Positions 43,960-52,611 are shown, numbered from the stretch's first letter. The stretch is DNA of 64,000 nucleotides from Albimonas sp963816545 (GCA_963816545.1 CAWFLE010000007.1:310001-374000), one strand, 5' to 3'. Notes: a model not told the origin generated them from the sequence alone. A program made the numbers and translations.

Positions 43960-44410
43960 GGCGGGAGCCTAGACGGGCGGCCGCGGGGCCGCCAGCGGCG
44001 ACGCTGCGGGAGGCGGGGCGGGAGGCGGGGCGAAGCGCCCTGCCCGGCCGGTCGGCTGCGGCGGGGGCGGTCTGCGCGCCTCGTTCGGCAGGCGGCGCGC
44101 CGACGCCCGCGGCCGCGGACGCAGGACGCGATCCGGGGCGGGGCGGCGGTCGGTCTGCGCCGCCCCTGCCCGGGGGGACCGGGTCCGGAGGGGCATCGAG
44201 CCCCTCCGTCCCCGCGGATGCGCCTTCGGCGATCCGGGCGCCTGACCCCTGCCGTCTGCGCAAGCCCGCCCGCAGGGCGCCCGCGCCCAACGGGAGGCGA
44301 GGCCGGCGACAGCCGGGCGAAGGCCTCCGGGCGGGAGAACCCGGCGAACCGGCTGGCGGCGGCGCGCCGGCGCAGGTAGCGTGCCTGCCGAACGGCAAGG
44401 GAGGAACGGA
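43960..44410. other. Intergenic stretch between dnaE and the NIPSNAP gene
   Basis: 451 bases, extremely GC-rich, with no frame resembling a protein family. It holds simple G/C repeats such as GGGAGGCGGGGC twice near 44010-44040. The NIPSNAP ribosome site (GGGAGG) is at its right end. Confidence 0.4.
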
Positions 44411-44731
44411 ATGCTCTACGAGAAGCGCACCTACGACGTGCAGGTCGGCCGGATGGCCGAGGTGCTGAAGCTCTATTCCGAGGAGGGGTGGCCCGCGCTC
44501 GAGGCCGGCGGGTTCGACCGCAGCCTCGTGGGCTACTTCGTCTCGGACACCGGGCGGCTGCACCAGCTCGTGCATCTTTGGAAGTTCGAGGACGATGCGG
44601 GGCGGAGGGACCACTGGAAGCGGCTCTTCGCGGACGAGGCGTTCATGGCCTTCGCCCGGCAGCTCCGCCCCCTGCTGCTGGCGCAGGACGTGCAGCTTCT
44701 GAACCCCGCACCCTGGGGGCCGAAGCCCTGA
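44411..44731 (+). CDS. NIPSNAP-family protein
   Basis: 106 residues: MLYEKRTYDVQVGRMAEVLK, LVGYFVSDTGRLHQLVHLW, RDHWKRLFADEAFMAFARQL. Length and the LHQLVHLWKFED pattern match the NIPSNAP family (dimeric alpha/beta barrel). Bacterial members are often encoded with catabolic genes, but the biochemical role is unknown. The start has GGGAGG six bases upstream. The 3' end runs into a 21-base tandem repeat. Confidence 0.85.
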   Translation: MLYEKRTYDVQVGRMAEVLKLYSEEGWPALEAGGFDRSLVGYFVSDTGRLHQLVHLWKFEDDAGRRDHWKRLFADEAFMAFARQLRPLLLAQDVQLLNPAPWGPKP

Positions 44732-44820
44732 GGCCGGAGGCCGACAAACTGAGGGCGGAGGCCGACACACTGAAGCCGGCGGCCGACACCCCGAGCGCGG
44801 CGGCCGGCGGCCTCTCAGGG
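44716..44820. repeat. 21-base tandem repeat, about five units
   Basis: Units start at 44716, 44737, 44758, 44779 and 44800, with consensus near GAGGCCGACACACTGARGSCG. The first unit overlaps the end of the NIPSNAP gene and the last reaches the yihY stop. Read on the plus strand it encodes heptads (LRPEADK, LRAEADT, LKPAADT), but no start or protein frame makes this a likely gene. Confidence 0.65.
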
Positions 44821-45777
44821 GCGCCGGCCGATGGTGTCCGCCTTCACCGCGCCGCGCGCGCCCATGGGCTTCTCGCGGCCCACGGTGGAGTCGCGGGCGG
44901 TCTGGTGCTCCATCTCGGCGTTCAGCTCGGCGCCCATCAGGATGATGAAGGCCGAGAGCCACATCCAGGTCAGCAGGATGATGACGCCGCCCAAAGCGCC
45001 GTAGGTCTCGTTGTAGCTGCCGAAATTGCGGACGTAGAGGGAGAACAGGATGGAGAACAGCGTCCAGATCACCGTCGCCAGCGCCGCGCCTGGCAGCACC
45101 CAGCGCCAGAGCGGGCGCGCGCGCGAGGGCGCCTGGCGGTAGAGGACCGAGAGGCCCGCGCCCACCAGGACCGCCATGATCGGCCAGCGGGCGTAGGTGA
45201 TCCAGGCCTCGGTGGTCTGGCCGAGGCCCACATTGGCGAGGATGGCCGGCGCCACGATCACCACGCCGAAGGCCAGCAGCACCCCCACGATCAGCAGCAG
45301 CGTCAGCCCGAGGCCCACGACGTTGCGCTTGATGAAGCTGCGGGCCTCGGTCTCGTCGTAGACGATGTTGAGGCCCTCCATCAGCGTCTTCACGCCGGCG
45401 GAGGCGGAGTAGAGCGCGAGCAGAAGCCCTAGGATGGCGGCGAGGCCGAGCCCCGTGCCGCCCGACACCTTCTTCGCCTGGTCGGTGAGGATCGAGGCCG
45501 CATCCTGCGGGAGCATGGTGGCGACGGCCGAGATCTGGGATTCCACCGCCGAAGGGTCCAGCACCAGCCCCGCGATGGAGACCAGCGAGGCGATGGCGGG
45601 GAAGATGGCCAGCATCCCGAAGAAGGCGCAGCCGGCGGCGACGATGGAGACGTGGTCGTCGGTCATCGACTGGTAGACGCGCCAGAAGATGTCCCGCCAG
45701 CCGGGACGCGGGATCTCTCGCGGGCGGGAGGCGTCGCGGCCGCGGCCGTCGTTCAGAAGCTCTGCATCGGTGGACAA
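44815..45777 (-). CDS. YihY/BrkB-family inner-membrane protein
   Basis: 320 residues. A TTG start at 45777 is chosen because GGGGGGAG lies eight bases upstream and the sequence before it is not conserved. Six membrane spans; family features include DDHVSIVAAGCAFFGMLAIF near the N-terminus, YSASAGVKTLMEGLNIVYDE and the LPGAALATVIWTLFSILFSL and YGALGGVIILLTWMWLSAFI blocks. Once annotated ribonuclease BN by mistake; the true function is unclear (envelope or transport). Ends with a short hydrophilic tail. Confidence 0.9.
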   Translation of the reverse strand: MSTDAELLNDGRGRDASRPREIPRPGWRDIFWRVYQSMTDDHVSIVAAGCAFFGMLAIFPAIASLVSIAGLVLDPSAVESQISAVATMLPQDAASILTDQAKKVSGGTGLGLAAILGLLLALYSASAGVKTLMEGLNIVYDETEARSFIKRNVVGLGLTLLLIVGVLLAFGVVIVAPAILANVGLGQTTEAWITYARWPIMAVLVGAGLSVLYRQAPSRARPLWRWVLPGAALATVIWTLFSILFSLYVRNFGSYNETYGALGGVIILLTWMWLSAFIILMGAELNAEMEHQTARDSTVGREKPMGARGAVKADTIGRRP

Positions 45778-45878
45778 GGCCGGTCTCCCCCCTTTCCTCG
45801 AGTTCGTCTTCCAACGTGCGAAGACGTCTGGATGTTCCGCAGGGGGGATGCGGAGACGCCCGGGTCGGGGCGCGAAGG

Positions 45879-46480
45879 TCAGGCGCGGCCCCGGCGGGAG
45901 AGGAGGCCGACCGCGCCGAGCCCCGCGCCGCCGGCGGCGGCGGGACCGCGGAGAAGGGCGCGCTTGCCGGCGTGCTGAAGACGAGCCGGCCAGACACCGG
46001 GTGGAAGAAGGGGCCTTGCCGATGCGCAACGTGGCCCGGCGTCTCCGCGGTCGGGGACGCCCGCGCCGGCGCCGTTGTCGATGAATGCGACGCCCCCGGA
46101 GGCGCAGCCCGCGATGTCGTTCGGCCCGGCCGCCGGATAATCCGTCCCGGCGCCGAGGGAGAGCTGGAGGCCGGCGTCGAAGACGCTCCCGATCCGGCCG
46201 CTGCAGGCGCCGCCGGCATCGTCGTCGCCGGACAGGCCGCGGCCGGGCGGGTCGCGCAGGATCAGGGTCGCGGCGCCCGACGGCATCTCGATCCTGGGCG
46301 TGATCGCCGAGGCGACGGGGAAGGCGGGGGATCGGCGGCGAAGGGAACGGTGGATCCCTGGACCTCGTCCGCGCCGCCCGGCACGGTTGGGCGCCGACGT
46401 CTCCGGTCCCCAGCACGGCGAAGGCGTGGGCGCCGGAAGCTGCGGCGATGAGCGGGGCCGCGAGGGCCGCAGATTTCAGC
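45879..46480 (-). pseudogene. VPLPA-CTERM-type secreted protein, broken by frameshifts
   Basis: Minus-strand pieces: a signal-peptide-like KSAALAAPLIAAASGAHAFA then VLGTGDVGAQ (46477-46380), another-frame AFPVASAITPRIEMPSG with ATLILRDPPGRGLSGDDD (46330-46220), VFDAGLQLSLGAGTDYPAAG and GCASGGVAFIDNGAGAG, then a tail LLRGPAAAGGAGLGAVGLLS ending RRGRA at 45879. A one-base shift in the tail gives AVPPPPA, a worn VPLPA motif. No start codon in frame with the signal peptide was found. Two or more shifts are needed; real decay or sequencing indels. Confidence 0.5.
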
Positions 46481-46801
46481 CCGGGCCCGATCCGTTGTCC
46501 GACGGACGCGGGACGGGACGCAAGCGGCGCCGATCGGGCTGCAATCCGGAAAATCGTCCGTATCTCTCATGGTTGACTTTCGTCAGCACCGCTGTCATGT
46601 CCCGCACAGCGTCGGCGGCCGCAGAGGGCCGGCTGAGCGGGCGACGTGAAGCGAGGGCGGGAGATATCCGCCCCTTGGGCCCGGCTCCTACGGACGCGAC
46701 CCTCTCCCAACGTTCCGATTCACGCGGGCCGTCCCAGACGACGCCTGCGATCCGCCGGACCGATTCCGGCGGGCGTCGCACGCCCCGACGAAAGCGCACT
46801 T

Positions 46802-48229
46802 GTGACCGATTTCAATTCGCTGAACCTCGCCGAGCCGCTGATGCGCGCGCTGGTCGAGACCGGCTACACCACCCCCACCCCGATCCAGACCCAGGCGATC
46901 CCGCCGGCGCTGGAAGGCCGGGACCTGCTGGGCATCGCCCAGACCGGCACCGGCAAGACGGCGGCCTTCGCGCTGCCGCTGCTCCACCGGCTCGACGCCG
47001 ACCGCAAGCCCACGCCGCGCCATTCGACCCGCGTGCTGGTGCTGGCCCCGACGCGCGAGCTGGCCAACCAGATCGCCGACAGCTTCCGCACCTACGGCAA
47101 GAACATGCGCCTGACGGTGCAGGTCGTGTTCGGCGGCGTCAGCGTGAACAAGCAGATCCGCTTCATGGAGAAGGGGTGCGACGTGCTGGTCGCCACGCCG
47201 GGCCGGCTGCTGGACCTGATCGACCAGAAGGCGATGACCCTCTCGAAGGTCGAGGCGCTGGTGCTGGACGAGGCCGACCAGATGCTGGATCTCGGCTTCA
47301 TCCACGCGCTCAAGCGCATCGCGCAGATGGTGCCCGCCGAGCGGCAGACGCTGTTCTTCTCGGCCACCATGCCCAACTCCATCGCCGATCTGGCGGGGCG
47401 GTATCTGAAGAACCCGGCGAAGGTGTCGGTGGCCCCGCAGGCCACCACCGCCGAGCGGGTGGACCAGCGGCTGCATTTCGTGAAGCAGGGCGACAAGCAG
47501 GCCATGCTGAACCTGACGCTGCGCGAGCATACCGACCGGGTGCTGGTGTTCACGCGCACCAAGCACGGCGCCGACCGGGTGGTGAAGAACCTGGACCGGG
47601 CGGGCATCAGGTCCGCCGCCATCCACGGCAACAAGCGCCAGAACGAGCGGGAGCGGGTGCTGGCCGCCTTCCGCGACGGGTCGATGAAGGTGCTGGTCGC
47701 GACCGACATCGCCGCGCGCGGCGTGGACGTGCCGGGCGTGGGGCTGGTGGTGAACTACGAGATCCCCAACGTGCCGGAGCAGTACGTCCACCGCATCGGC
47801 CGCACCGCGCGGGCGGGCGCCGAGGGGCTGGCGCTGAGCTTCGTGGCGGATGACGAGCGGCCCTACATGCGCGACATCGAGAAGGTGACGCGGCAGAAGA
47901 TCCCCGCCTTCCCCCTTCCGGAGGCGTTCGCGGAGGAGGCCTCGCGCCTCGCCTCGCAGCGCGGATCGGAGCCGGAGGAGCGGCGTGAGGACACGCGCGG
48001 CGGCGGCCGGGGTCGGCCCGGCGGCGGCCGGGGCGCGGCCGGCGGCGGCGGCGGGCGCGGGGCCAATGGCGGCGGCCGCGGCGGCAATGGCGGCGCCGGA
48101 CGCGGGCCGAAGCCCGAGGCGGGGCGCCAGCCCGGCGCGCCGTCCCGCGGGCCGGCCTCGACCGACGCGGATGCGGGCGGGGAGGCGCGGCCGAAGCGCC
48201 GCCGCCGGCCTCGGTCCGCGATGGCCTGA
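46802..48229 (+). CDS. rhlE: DEAD-box RNA helicase, RhlE type
   Basis: ATP-dependent RNA helicase for ribosome assembly or mRNA turnover. 475 residues from GTG at 46802 (weak ribosome site). Q motif TTPTPIQTQAIPPALEG, motif I AQTGTGKT, Ia APTRELANQIAD, II VLDEADQMLDLGF, III SATMP, V ATDIAARGVDVPG and VI HRIGRTARAG are all present. The C-terminal 110 residues are Arg/Gly-rich (RGG-like) and basic, ending RPKRRRRPRSAMA, suited to RNA binding. TTGACT at 46573 may belong to its promoter. A 12-base hairpin ends the unit. Confidence 0.94.
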   Translation: MTDFNSLNLAEPLMRALVETGYTTPTPIQTQAIPPALEGRDLLGIAQTGTGKTAAFALPLLHRLDADRKPTPRHSTRVLVLAPTRELANQIADSFRTYGKNMRLTVQVVFGGVSVNKQIRFMEKGCDVLVATPGRLLDLIDQKAMTLSKVEALVLDEADQMLDLGFIHALKRIAQMVPAERQTLFFSATMPNSIADLAGRYLKNPAKVSVAPQATTAERVDQRLHFVKQGDKQAMLNLTLREHTDRVLVFTRTKHGADRVVKNLDRAGIRSAAIHGNKRQNERERVLAAFRDGSMKVLVATDIAARGVDVPGVGLVVNYEIPNVPEQYVHRIGRTARAGAEGLALSFVADDERPYMRDIEKVTRQKIPAFPLPEAFAEEASRLASQRGSEPEERREDTRGGGRGRPGGGRGAAGGGGGRGANGGGRGGNGGAGRGPKPEAGRQPGAPSRGPASTDADAGGEARPKRRRRPRSAMA

Positions 48230-48348
48230 GCGCAGGCGGGCGGGGAGGCGCGGCCCGAGCGGCGGCGTCTCCCCGGTCGATGCTCTGAGCGAAGAGTGGG
48301 GACGCGCGGCCCGAGGACGGCGCCGGCCCTGAAGGGGTCCGGGTTTCG

Positions 48349-48376
48349 GGGGCCGCCGCGGAGACGCGGCGGCCCC
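48349..48376. terminator. Bidirectional hairpin between rhlE and a lipoprotein gene
   Basis: Perfect 12-base arms GGGGCCGCCGCG / CGCGGCGGCCCC closed by GAGA, in the gap between two convergent genes. It is followed on the plus strand by TCGTCGTTTC. Confidence 0.7.
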
Positions 48377-48384
48377 TCGTCGTT

Positions 48385-48981
48385 TCAGAGGAAGGCGTCC
48401 GCGCGCCGGCAGGGATTGTATTCCGTGCGGCCGTCGGCGGCGACGCGGGTCTCCCAGTCCTCGCCGCAATAGGCGCGCATCTCCTGCGCCGTGAAGGCGG
48501 AGAGGGGCTGACCCTCCACCGGGCGGGCGGCGGAGGTTCCGGGCGCCGGGACCATCGGCGCCGGGGCCGCGGGCGCGAAGGCGGCCGTGCCGACGGGCGC
48601 GACCGGCGTCGCGGAGGCGGTCATCACGGCAGGCGGGCCGCAGCGGTTCATGACCAGCGCCTCCTGGATCGCCTCATGCTCGCCCTTGAGTTCGGAGAGA
48701 CGCACCTTCTCGTCTCCGGCGGCGAGGACGAAGAGGGCGGGCCAGAACAGCACCGCCCCCACCCCCACCACGATGGCGTCGCGGGTCGCGGCCTCGTCCT
48801 GCTTCGCCGAGACCTCCGCCACCGAGGCCCGCACCCGCGCCTCCTCCGCGTGGAGCGCGGCGCAGTCCTGGCCCTGGTAGACCATGGGCGAACGGTAGGC
48901 GGCCGCGACGTCGGAGGCGTGCTTGGCGCAGCCGGAGACGAGAAGGGCGCCGGCGGTCAGGGATGTCACGAGGACTCGCAT
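48385..48981 (-). CDS. Lipoprotein of unknown function
   Basis: 198 residues. Lipobox LLVSGC with Cys18 as the acylation site. A coiled region with many charges (HAEEARVRASVAEVSAKQDE) is followed by a hydrophobic stretch (AIVVGVGAVLFWPALFVLAA), a second charged helix (KVRLSELKGEHEAIQEALV), a Pro/Ala-rich linker and a C-terminal domain with two Cys (MRAYCGEDWETRV, YNPCRRADAF). No family recognised. Similar coil-plus-hydrophobic lipoproteins are common in Rhodobacteraceae as hypothetical proteins. Confidence 0.75.
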   Translation of the reverse strand: MRVLVTSLTAGALLVSGCAKHASDVAAAYRSPMVYQGQDCAALHAEEARVRASVAEVSAKQDEAATRDAIVVGVGAVLFWPALFVLAAGDEKVRLSELKGEHEAIQEALVMNRCGPPAVMTASATPVAPVGTAAFAPAAPAPMVPAPGTSAARPVEGQPLSAFTAQEMRAYCGEDWETRVAADGRTEYNPCRRADAFL

Positions 48982-49124
48982 GAAGAAACTCCGTTGAGCA
49001 GGATGAAATGTGAACCCTTTATTAACGAAGTGGGCGGCGCCCGCAACCGCATTGCAACTCCGGCGCGTTTGACCCGAGGGGGCGTCCGCGATAGCTCCGG
49101 TCCAGCATCGCGCAGGAGGCGCCC

Positions 49125-49889
49125 ATGAACGTCCTGACGGACTTCGTCCTGATCTTCGCGCTGGCCTGGGGGATCAACCTCGCCGTCTATTTCGGCCTGG
49201 GGTGGGCGATCCTGGCCGTGAACGCCCGCGCGCCGGAGCGCAAGCTGCAACCGAACCGCGACGGGCTGAAGCGCGCGAAGGCGGAGATGCGCGAGAGCGT
49301 GCGGTCCATCGCCGTGACCGCCGCCTGCCTTGCGCTCGCGCTGACGTTGCAGCTTCACGGGCTGACGGTGTTCGCGCCCTGGGAGGGGTGGCTGGGGACG
49401 CTCGGGGGGGTGGTCGTCCTCGTGGTGCTGTACGACACCTGGTACTATTGGGCGCACCGGCTGCTGCATACGCGCGCGTTCTATCGGTTCCACCAGTGGC
49501 ATCACCGGTCGGTGGCGCCGACGGTGTGGTCCTCGGACAGCCAGTCGGCGGTCGAGACGCTGATGATCCAGTCGTTTCAGGTGGTGGCGGCGGTGCTGCT
49601 GCCGGTCCCGGCGGCGGCGCTGGTGCTGCACCGCATCTACGACCATGTGAACGGGCAGCTCGGCCATGCGGGGACGGAGCATTTCGCCGGGCCGGCCGCG
49701 AGGGCGCCCTGGCCGATGGTGTGCATCGCCTACCATGACGCGCATCACGAGAAGTTCCGGTTCAACTATTCCAACTACTTCTCGCTCTGGGACCGGATCA
49801 TGGGGACCATCGCGCCGGGCTATGACGCCTGGGTGGAGGCGCAGGAGCGCGAGGCGGGCCGCGTTGACCCGCCGGGAAGCCGTCTGTAG
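49125..49889 (+). CDS. Fatty-acid hydroxylase / sterol-desaturase-type protein, paralogue 1
   Basis: 254 residues, AGGAGG ahead of the ATG. Membrane di-iron enzyme fold: spans near 8-30, 63-80 and 92-110, with His clusters HRLLH, HQWHH and HDAHH (plus HAGTEHF) arranged as in the FA_hydroxylase superfamily. These enzymes hydroxylate or desaturate lipid chains using O2. The substrate is unknown; roles in carotenoid, hopanoid or ornithine-lipid modification are all possible for this superfamily. 31 bases before its paralogue, likely one transcript. Confidence 0.88.
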   Translation: MNVLTDFVLIFALAWGINLAVYFGLGWAILAVNARAPERKLQPNRDGLKRAKAEMRESVRSIAVTAACLALALTLQLHGLTVFAPWEGWLGTLGGVVVLVVLYDTWYYWAHRLLHTRAFYRFHQWHHRSVAPTVWSSDSQSAVETLMIQSFQVVAAVLLPVPAAALVLHRIYDHVNGQLGHAGTEHFAGPAARAPWPMVCIAYHDAHHEKFRFNYSNYFSLWDRIMGTIAPGYDAWVEAQEREAGRVDPPGSRL

Positions 49890-49920
49890 CGTGCGGCGCA
49901 GCATCGGGAGGATTGGGGTG

Positions 49921-50694
49921 ATGGAGATCCTGTCGCAGATCGGGCGCGAGGTCCTGACGCTCGGCGCCTACTGGCTCGCCGTCTATGTCGCCACGGTGAC
50001 GCTGTATTTCGGCCAGGGCCTGCTGATGATCCGCATCAACCGGATGTTCCCGAACCGGAAGCTCCAGCCCCGGCGGGACGGGATGAAGCGGGCGCGGACG
50101 GAGATCGTCGCCTCGCTGAAGTCTCTGGTGGTGACCTGCGGGTGTCTGGCGGGGGGGCTTTACCTCCAGAGCCGGGGGATCACGCTTTGGGCGCCGCTGG
50201 AGCTGACCTGGATCAGCGGGATCGGGATGTTCCTGGTGTCCATCGTGGCCTTCGACGCCTGGTTCTACTGGGGCCACCGGCTGATGCACACCAAGATGCT
50301 CTACAAGCACCACTTCTTCCACCACAAGAGCGTGGCGCCGACGGTGTGGAGCAACTACTCGGACGGGCTGATGGATGCGTTCGCCATGCAGTCCTACTAC
50401 CTCATCGCGCCGCTGATCCTGCCGATTCCGCCGCTGGTGCTGATCGCGCATCGGGTGTGGGACCATATCAACGGGCAGATCGGGCATTCGGGGCACGAGT
50501 ATTTCGCGGATTCGACCACGCGGTTTCCCTCGCCCATGGTGTGCGTGACCTTCCACGACCAGCATCACGAGCATTTCCGCTACAACTACGCCAACTTCTT
50601 CTCGTTCTGGGACCGGGTGATGGGAACGCTCCATCCCGAGTACGACGGGAAGGTGAAGGCGATGGGCGATCGGCCAACCACGCCGGCGGAGTGA
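49921..50694 (+). CDS. Fatty-acid hydroxylase / sterol-desaturase-type protein, paralogue 2
   Basis: 257 residues. Same layout as the previous gene and clearly its paralogue: NRKLQPRRDGMKRARTEI against RKLQPNRDGLKRAKAEM, HKSVAPTVWSNYSDG against HRSVAPTVWSSDSQS. His clusters are HRLMH, HHFFHH, HSGHEYF and HDQHHEH. Three to four membrane spans. The stop is one base before the agmatinase-type start, so the three genes are almost certainly co-transcribed. Confidence 0.88.
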   Translation: MEILSQIGREVLTLGAYWLAVYVATVTLYFGQGLLMIRINRMFPNRKLQPRRDGMKRARTEIVASLKSLVVTCGCLAGGLYLQSRGITLWAPLELTWISGIGMFLVSIVAFDAWFYWGHRLMHTKMLYKHHFFHHKSVAPTVWSNYSDGLMDAFAMQSYYLIAPLILPIPPLVLIAHRVWDHINGQIGHSGHEYFADSTTRFPSPMVCVTFHDQHHEHFRYNYANFFSFWDRVMGTLHPEYDGKVKAMGDRPTTPAE

Positions 50695-50695
50695 C

Positions 50696-51649
50696 ATGGA
50701 CGACGAGACGCTCGATTTCTCGGACCCGATGCAGCGGCCCCGTTTCGCGGGGATCGCGACCTTCTTCCGCCTGCCCTGGCGGGAGGATTTCGAGGCGGAC
50801 CCGCCCGGGATCGGGGTGATCGGGGTTCCCTTCGACGGGGGCGTGACCAACCGGCCCGGCGCGCGGCACGGGCCGCGGGCGGTGCGGGACCAGTCCACCC
50901 TGATCCGGCGGATCAACCAGGCGACGGGGATGAGCCCGTTCGAGGCGGCGCGGGTGGCGGACCTCGGGGACGTGGTGATCCGCAAGCCCTATGAGCTGAC
51001 GGGCGCGCACCGGGAGATCGAGGAGTTCTATCATCGCGTCGTCGGCGCGGGCATCCGGCCGCTGACCTGCGGGGGGGACCATTCCATCGCCCTGCCCGTC
51101 CTGCGCGCGGTGGCGAAGGACCGGCCCGTGGGGCTGATCCAGATCGACGCCCATGCGGATACGGGCGACAACTACATGGGCTCCCGGTTCCACCACGGGG
51201 CGCCGTTCAAGGTGGCGGCGGACGAGGGGCTGATCGAGCCCGCGCGCTGCGCGCAGATCGGGATTCGCGGGTCGCTCTACGACCGGGATATGTGGCGCTT
51301 CTCCCACGAGTCGGGGATGAAGGTCGCCTATATCGAGGAGGTCGAGGAGAAGGGCTGGCGCAGGGTGATGGCCGAGGCGCTGGAGTTCGTGGGCGAGGGG
51401 CCGGTCTATGTCTCGGTGGATATCGACAGCCTGGACCCGGCCTTCGCGCCGGGTACGGGGACGCCGGAGGCGGGCGGGCTGACCATGCGCGAGCTGCAGG
51501 GCATGCTCCGCATGCTGGCGGGCGTGGAGATCGTGGGCGCGGACCTGGTCGAGGTCTCGCCGCCCTTCGACGTGGGCGGGATCACCGCCATGAACGGCGC
51601 GACGGCGATGTTCGAGCTGCTTTGCGTGATGGCGACCGGCCGCGGCTGA
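50696..51649 (+). CDS. speB: Agmatinase-type ureohydrolase
   Basis: Mn-dependent hydrolase releasing urea from agmatine or a related guanidino compound. 317 residues. Metal sites are CGGDHSIALPVL, IQIDAHADTGDNYMG and YVSVDIDSLDPAFAPGTGTP with the PEAGGLTMRE tail of the family. Specificity (agmatine, guanidinobutyrate or guanidinopropionate) cannot be fixed from sequence, so the symbol is provisional. Third gene of the hydroxylase operon. Its last 45 bases are repeated just downstream. Confidence 0.88.
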   Translation: MDDETLDFSDPMQRPRFAGIATFFRLPWREDFEADPPGIGVIGVPFDGGVTNRPGARHGPRAVRDQSTLIRRINQATGMSPFEAARVADLGDVVIRKPYELTGAHREIEEFYHRVVGAGIRPLTCGGDHSIALPVLRAVAKDRPVGLIQIDAHADTGDNYMGSRFHHGAPFKVAADEGLIEPARCAQIGIRGSLYDRDMWRFSHESGMKVAYIEEVEEKGWRRVMAEALEFVGEGPVYVSVDIDSLDPAFAPGTGTPEAGGLTMRELQGMLRMLAGVEIVGADLVEVSPPFDVGGITAMNGATAMFELLCVMATGRG

Positions 51650-51689
51650 GGGTCGGGGTCGCGTCGCCCTTCGCTGCGGGAGGCGCCGC

Positions 51690-51735
51690 GGCGATGTTCG
51701 AGCCGATTTGCGCGATGGCCGCCGGGCGCGGTTGA
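51690..51735 (+). repeat. Duplicated 3' end of the agmatinase gene
   Basis: The end of the gene (51604-51649, coding ATAMFELLCVMATGRG-stop) recurs here as AAAMFEPICAMAAGRG-stop with about 85 percent base identity, 86 bases on. The intervening bases show no frame of interest. A decayed partial duplication. Confidence 0.75.
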
Positions 51736-51846
51736 CGCTTGCGCGGCGCCGGCGCCGGCGCGGGCGCCATGTGTTCCGCGACGGCGCGAGGACCGCGGGG
51801 GGCCCGGGGGCTGGACGCCGCAGGACGGCAGGCGGGGGCCGGACCC

Positions 51847-52611
51847 TTGAAGCGCAAGCTCACCACCATCTTCTACGCCGACGCGGTCGGATTCTCGCAC
51901 CAGATGGAGACCGACGAGGCGGCGACGCTGGAGCGGCTGCGCCGGGCGCGCTCCTTGATGCGGGAGTGCTTCGAGCGTCATGACGGGCGCGAGGTCAACA
52001 CCTGGGGCGACGCGGTGATCGCGGAGTTCGCCTCGGTGGTGGAGGCGGTGCGCTGCGCCGTCTCGGTGCAGGAGGCGATGGAGGGCGGCGAGCACGAGCC
52101 GCGCCTGCGCTTCCGCATCGGCGTGAACCTCGGCGACGTGATGATCGACGGCGACAACCTCTATGGCGACGGGGTGAACGTGGCCGAGCGGCTGCAGAGC
52201 CTCGCGGAGCCCGGGGGCGTGATGGTGTCGGGCGCGGTGCGGGACCTGACGTGGAAGCAGCTCGCGGTCGGGTTCGACTATGCGGGGGAGCAGCCGGTCA
52301 AGAGCCTGGAGGAGCCGGTGGCCTGCTGGCGGACCCGGATGGGGGAGAACCGGCCGCCGGAGCCCGAGCCCGAGGAGGACGCGCCCCCGCCCGAGGCCGC
52401 CGGGCCCGTGGAGCGCTGGGTGGGCTGGTTCCGGTCCCAGCCGCGGGCGGTGCGGCGGGCGGCGGGCATGATCGTGTTCTTCTTCACGATCAACGTGGTG
52501 TTCGGAGGCCTGTCCACTCCGTGGTTCATCTTCCCGTCGATCCCGTTCGCGCTTTTGATCCTGCGCAAGGGCGAGGGGCGGCTTCCCCTTCGGCGGCGCC
52601 GGCTTCCCTGA
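51847..52611 (+). CDS. Class III adenylate/guanylate cyclase with C-terminal membrane hairpin
   Basis: 254 residues from a TTG at 51847 that directly precedes the conserved LKRKLTTIFYADAVGFS; an in-frame ATG at 51739 would add a low-complexity Ala/Gly/Arg tail. The catalytic domain (about 5-160) has the first metal Asp in YADAVGFS, the second in NTWGDAVIAEF and the loop FRIGVNLGDVMIDGDNLYGD. After a Pro/Glu linker, two hydrophobic spans (MIVFFFTINVVFGGL and WFIFPSIPFALLIL) anchor the C-terminus, a reversal of the usual N-terminal sensor. The signal sensed is not evident. Confidence 0.85.
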   Translation: MKRKLTTIFYADAVGFSHQMETDEAATLERLRRARSLMRECFERHDGREVNTWGDAVIAEFASVVEAVRCAVSVQEAMEGGEHEPRLRFRIGVNLGDVMIDGDNLYGDGVNVAERLQSLAEPGGVMVSGAVRDLTWKQLAVGFDYAGEQPVKSLEEPVACWRTRMGENRPPEPEPEEDAPPPEAAGPVERWVGWFRSQPRAVRRAAGMIVFFFTINVVFGGLSTPWFIFPSIPFALLILRKGEGRLPLRRRRLP

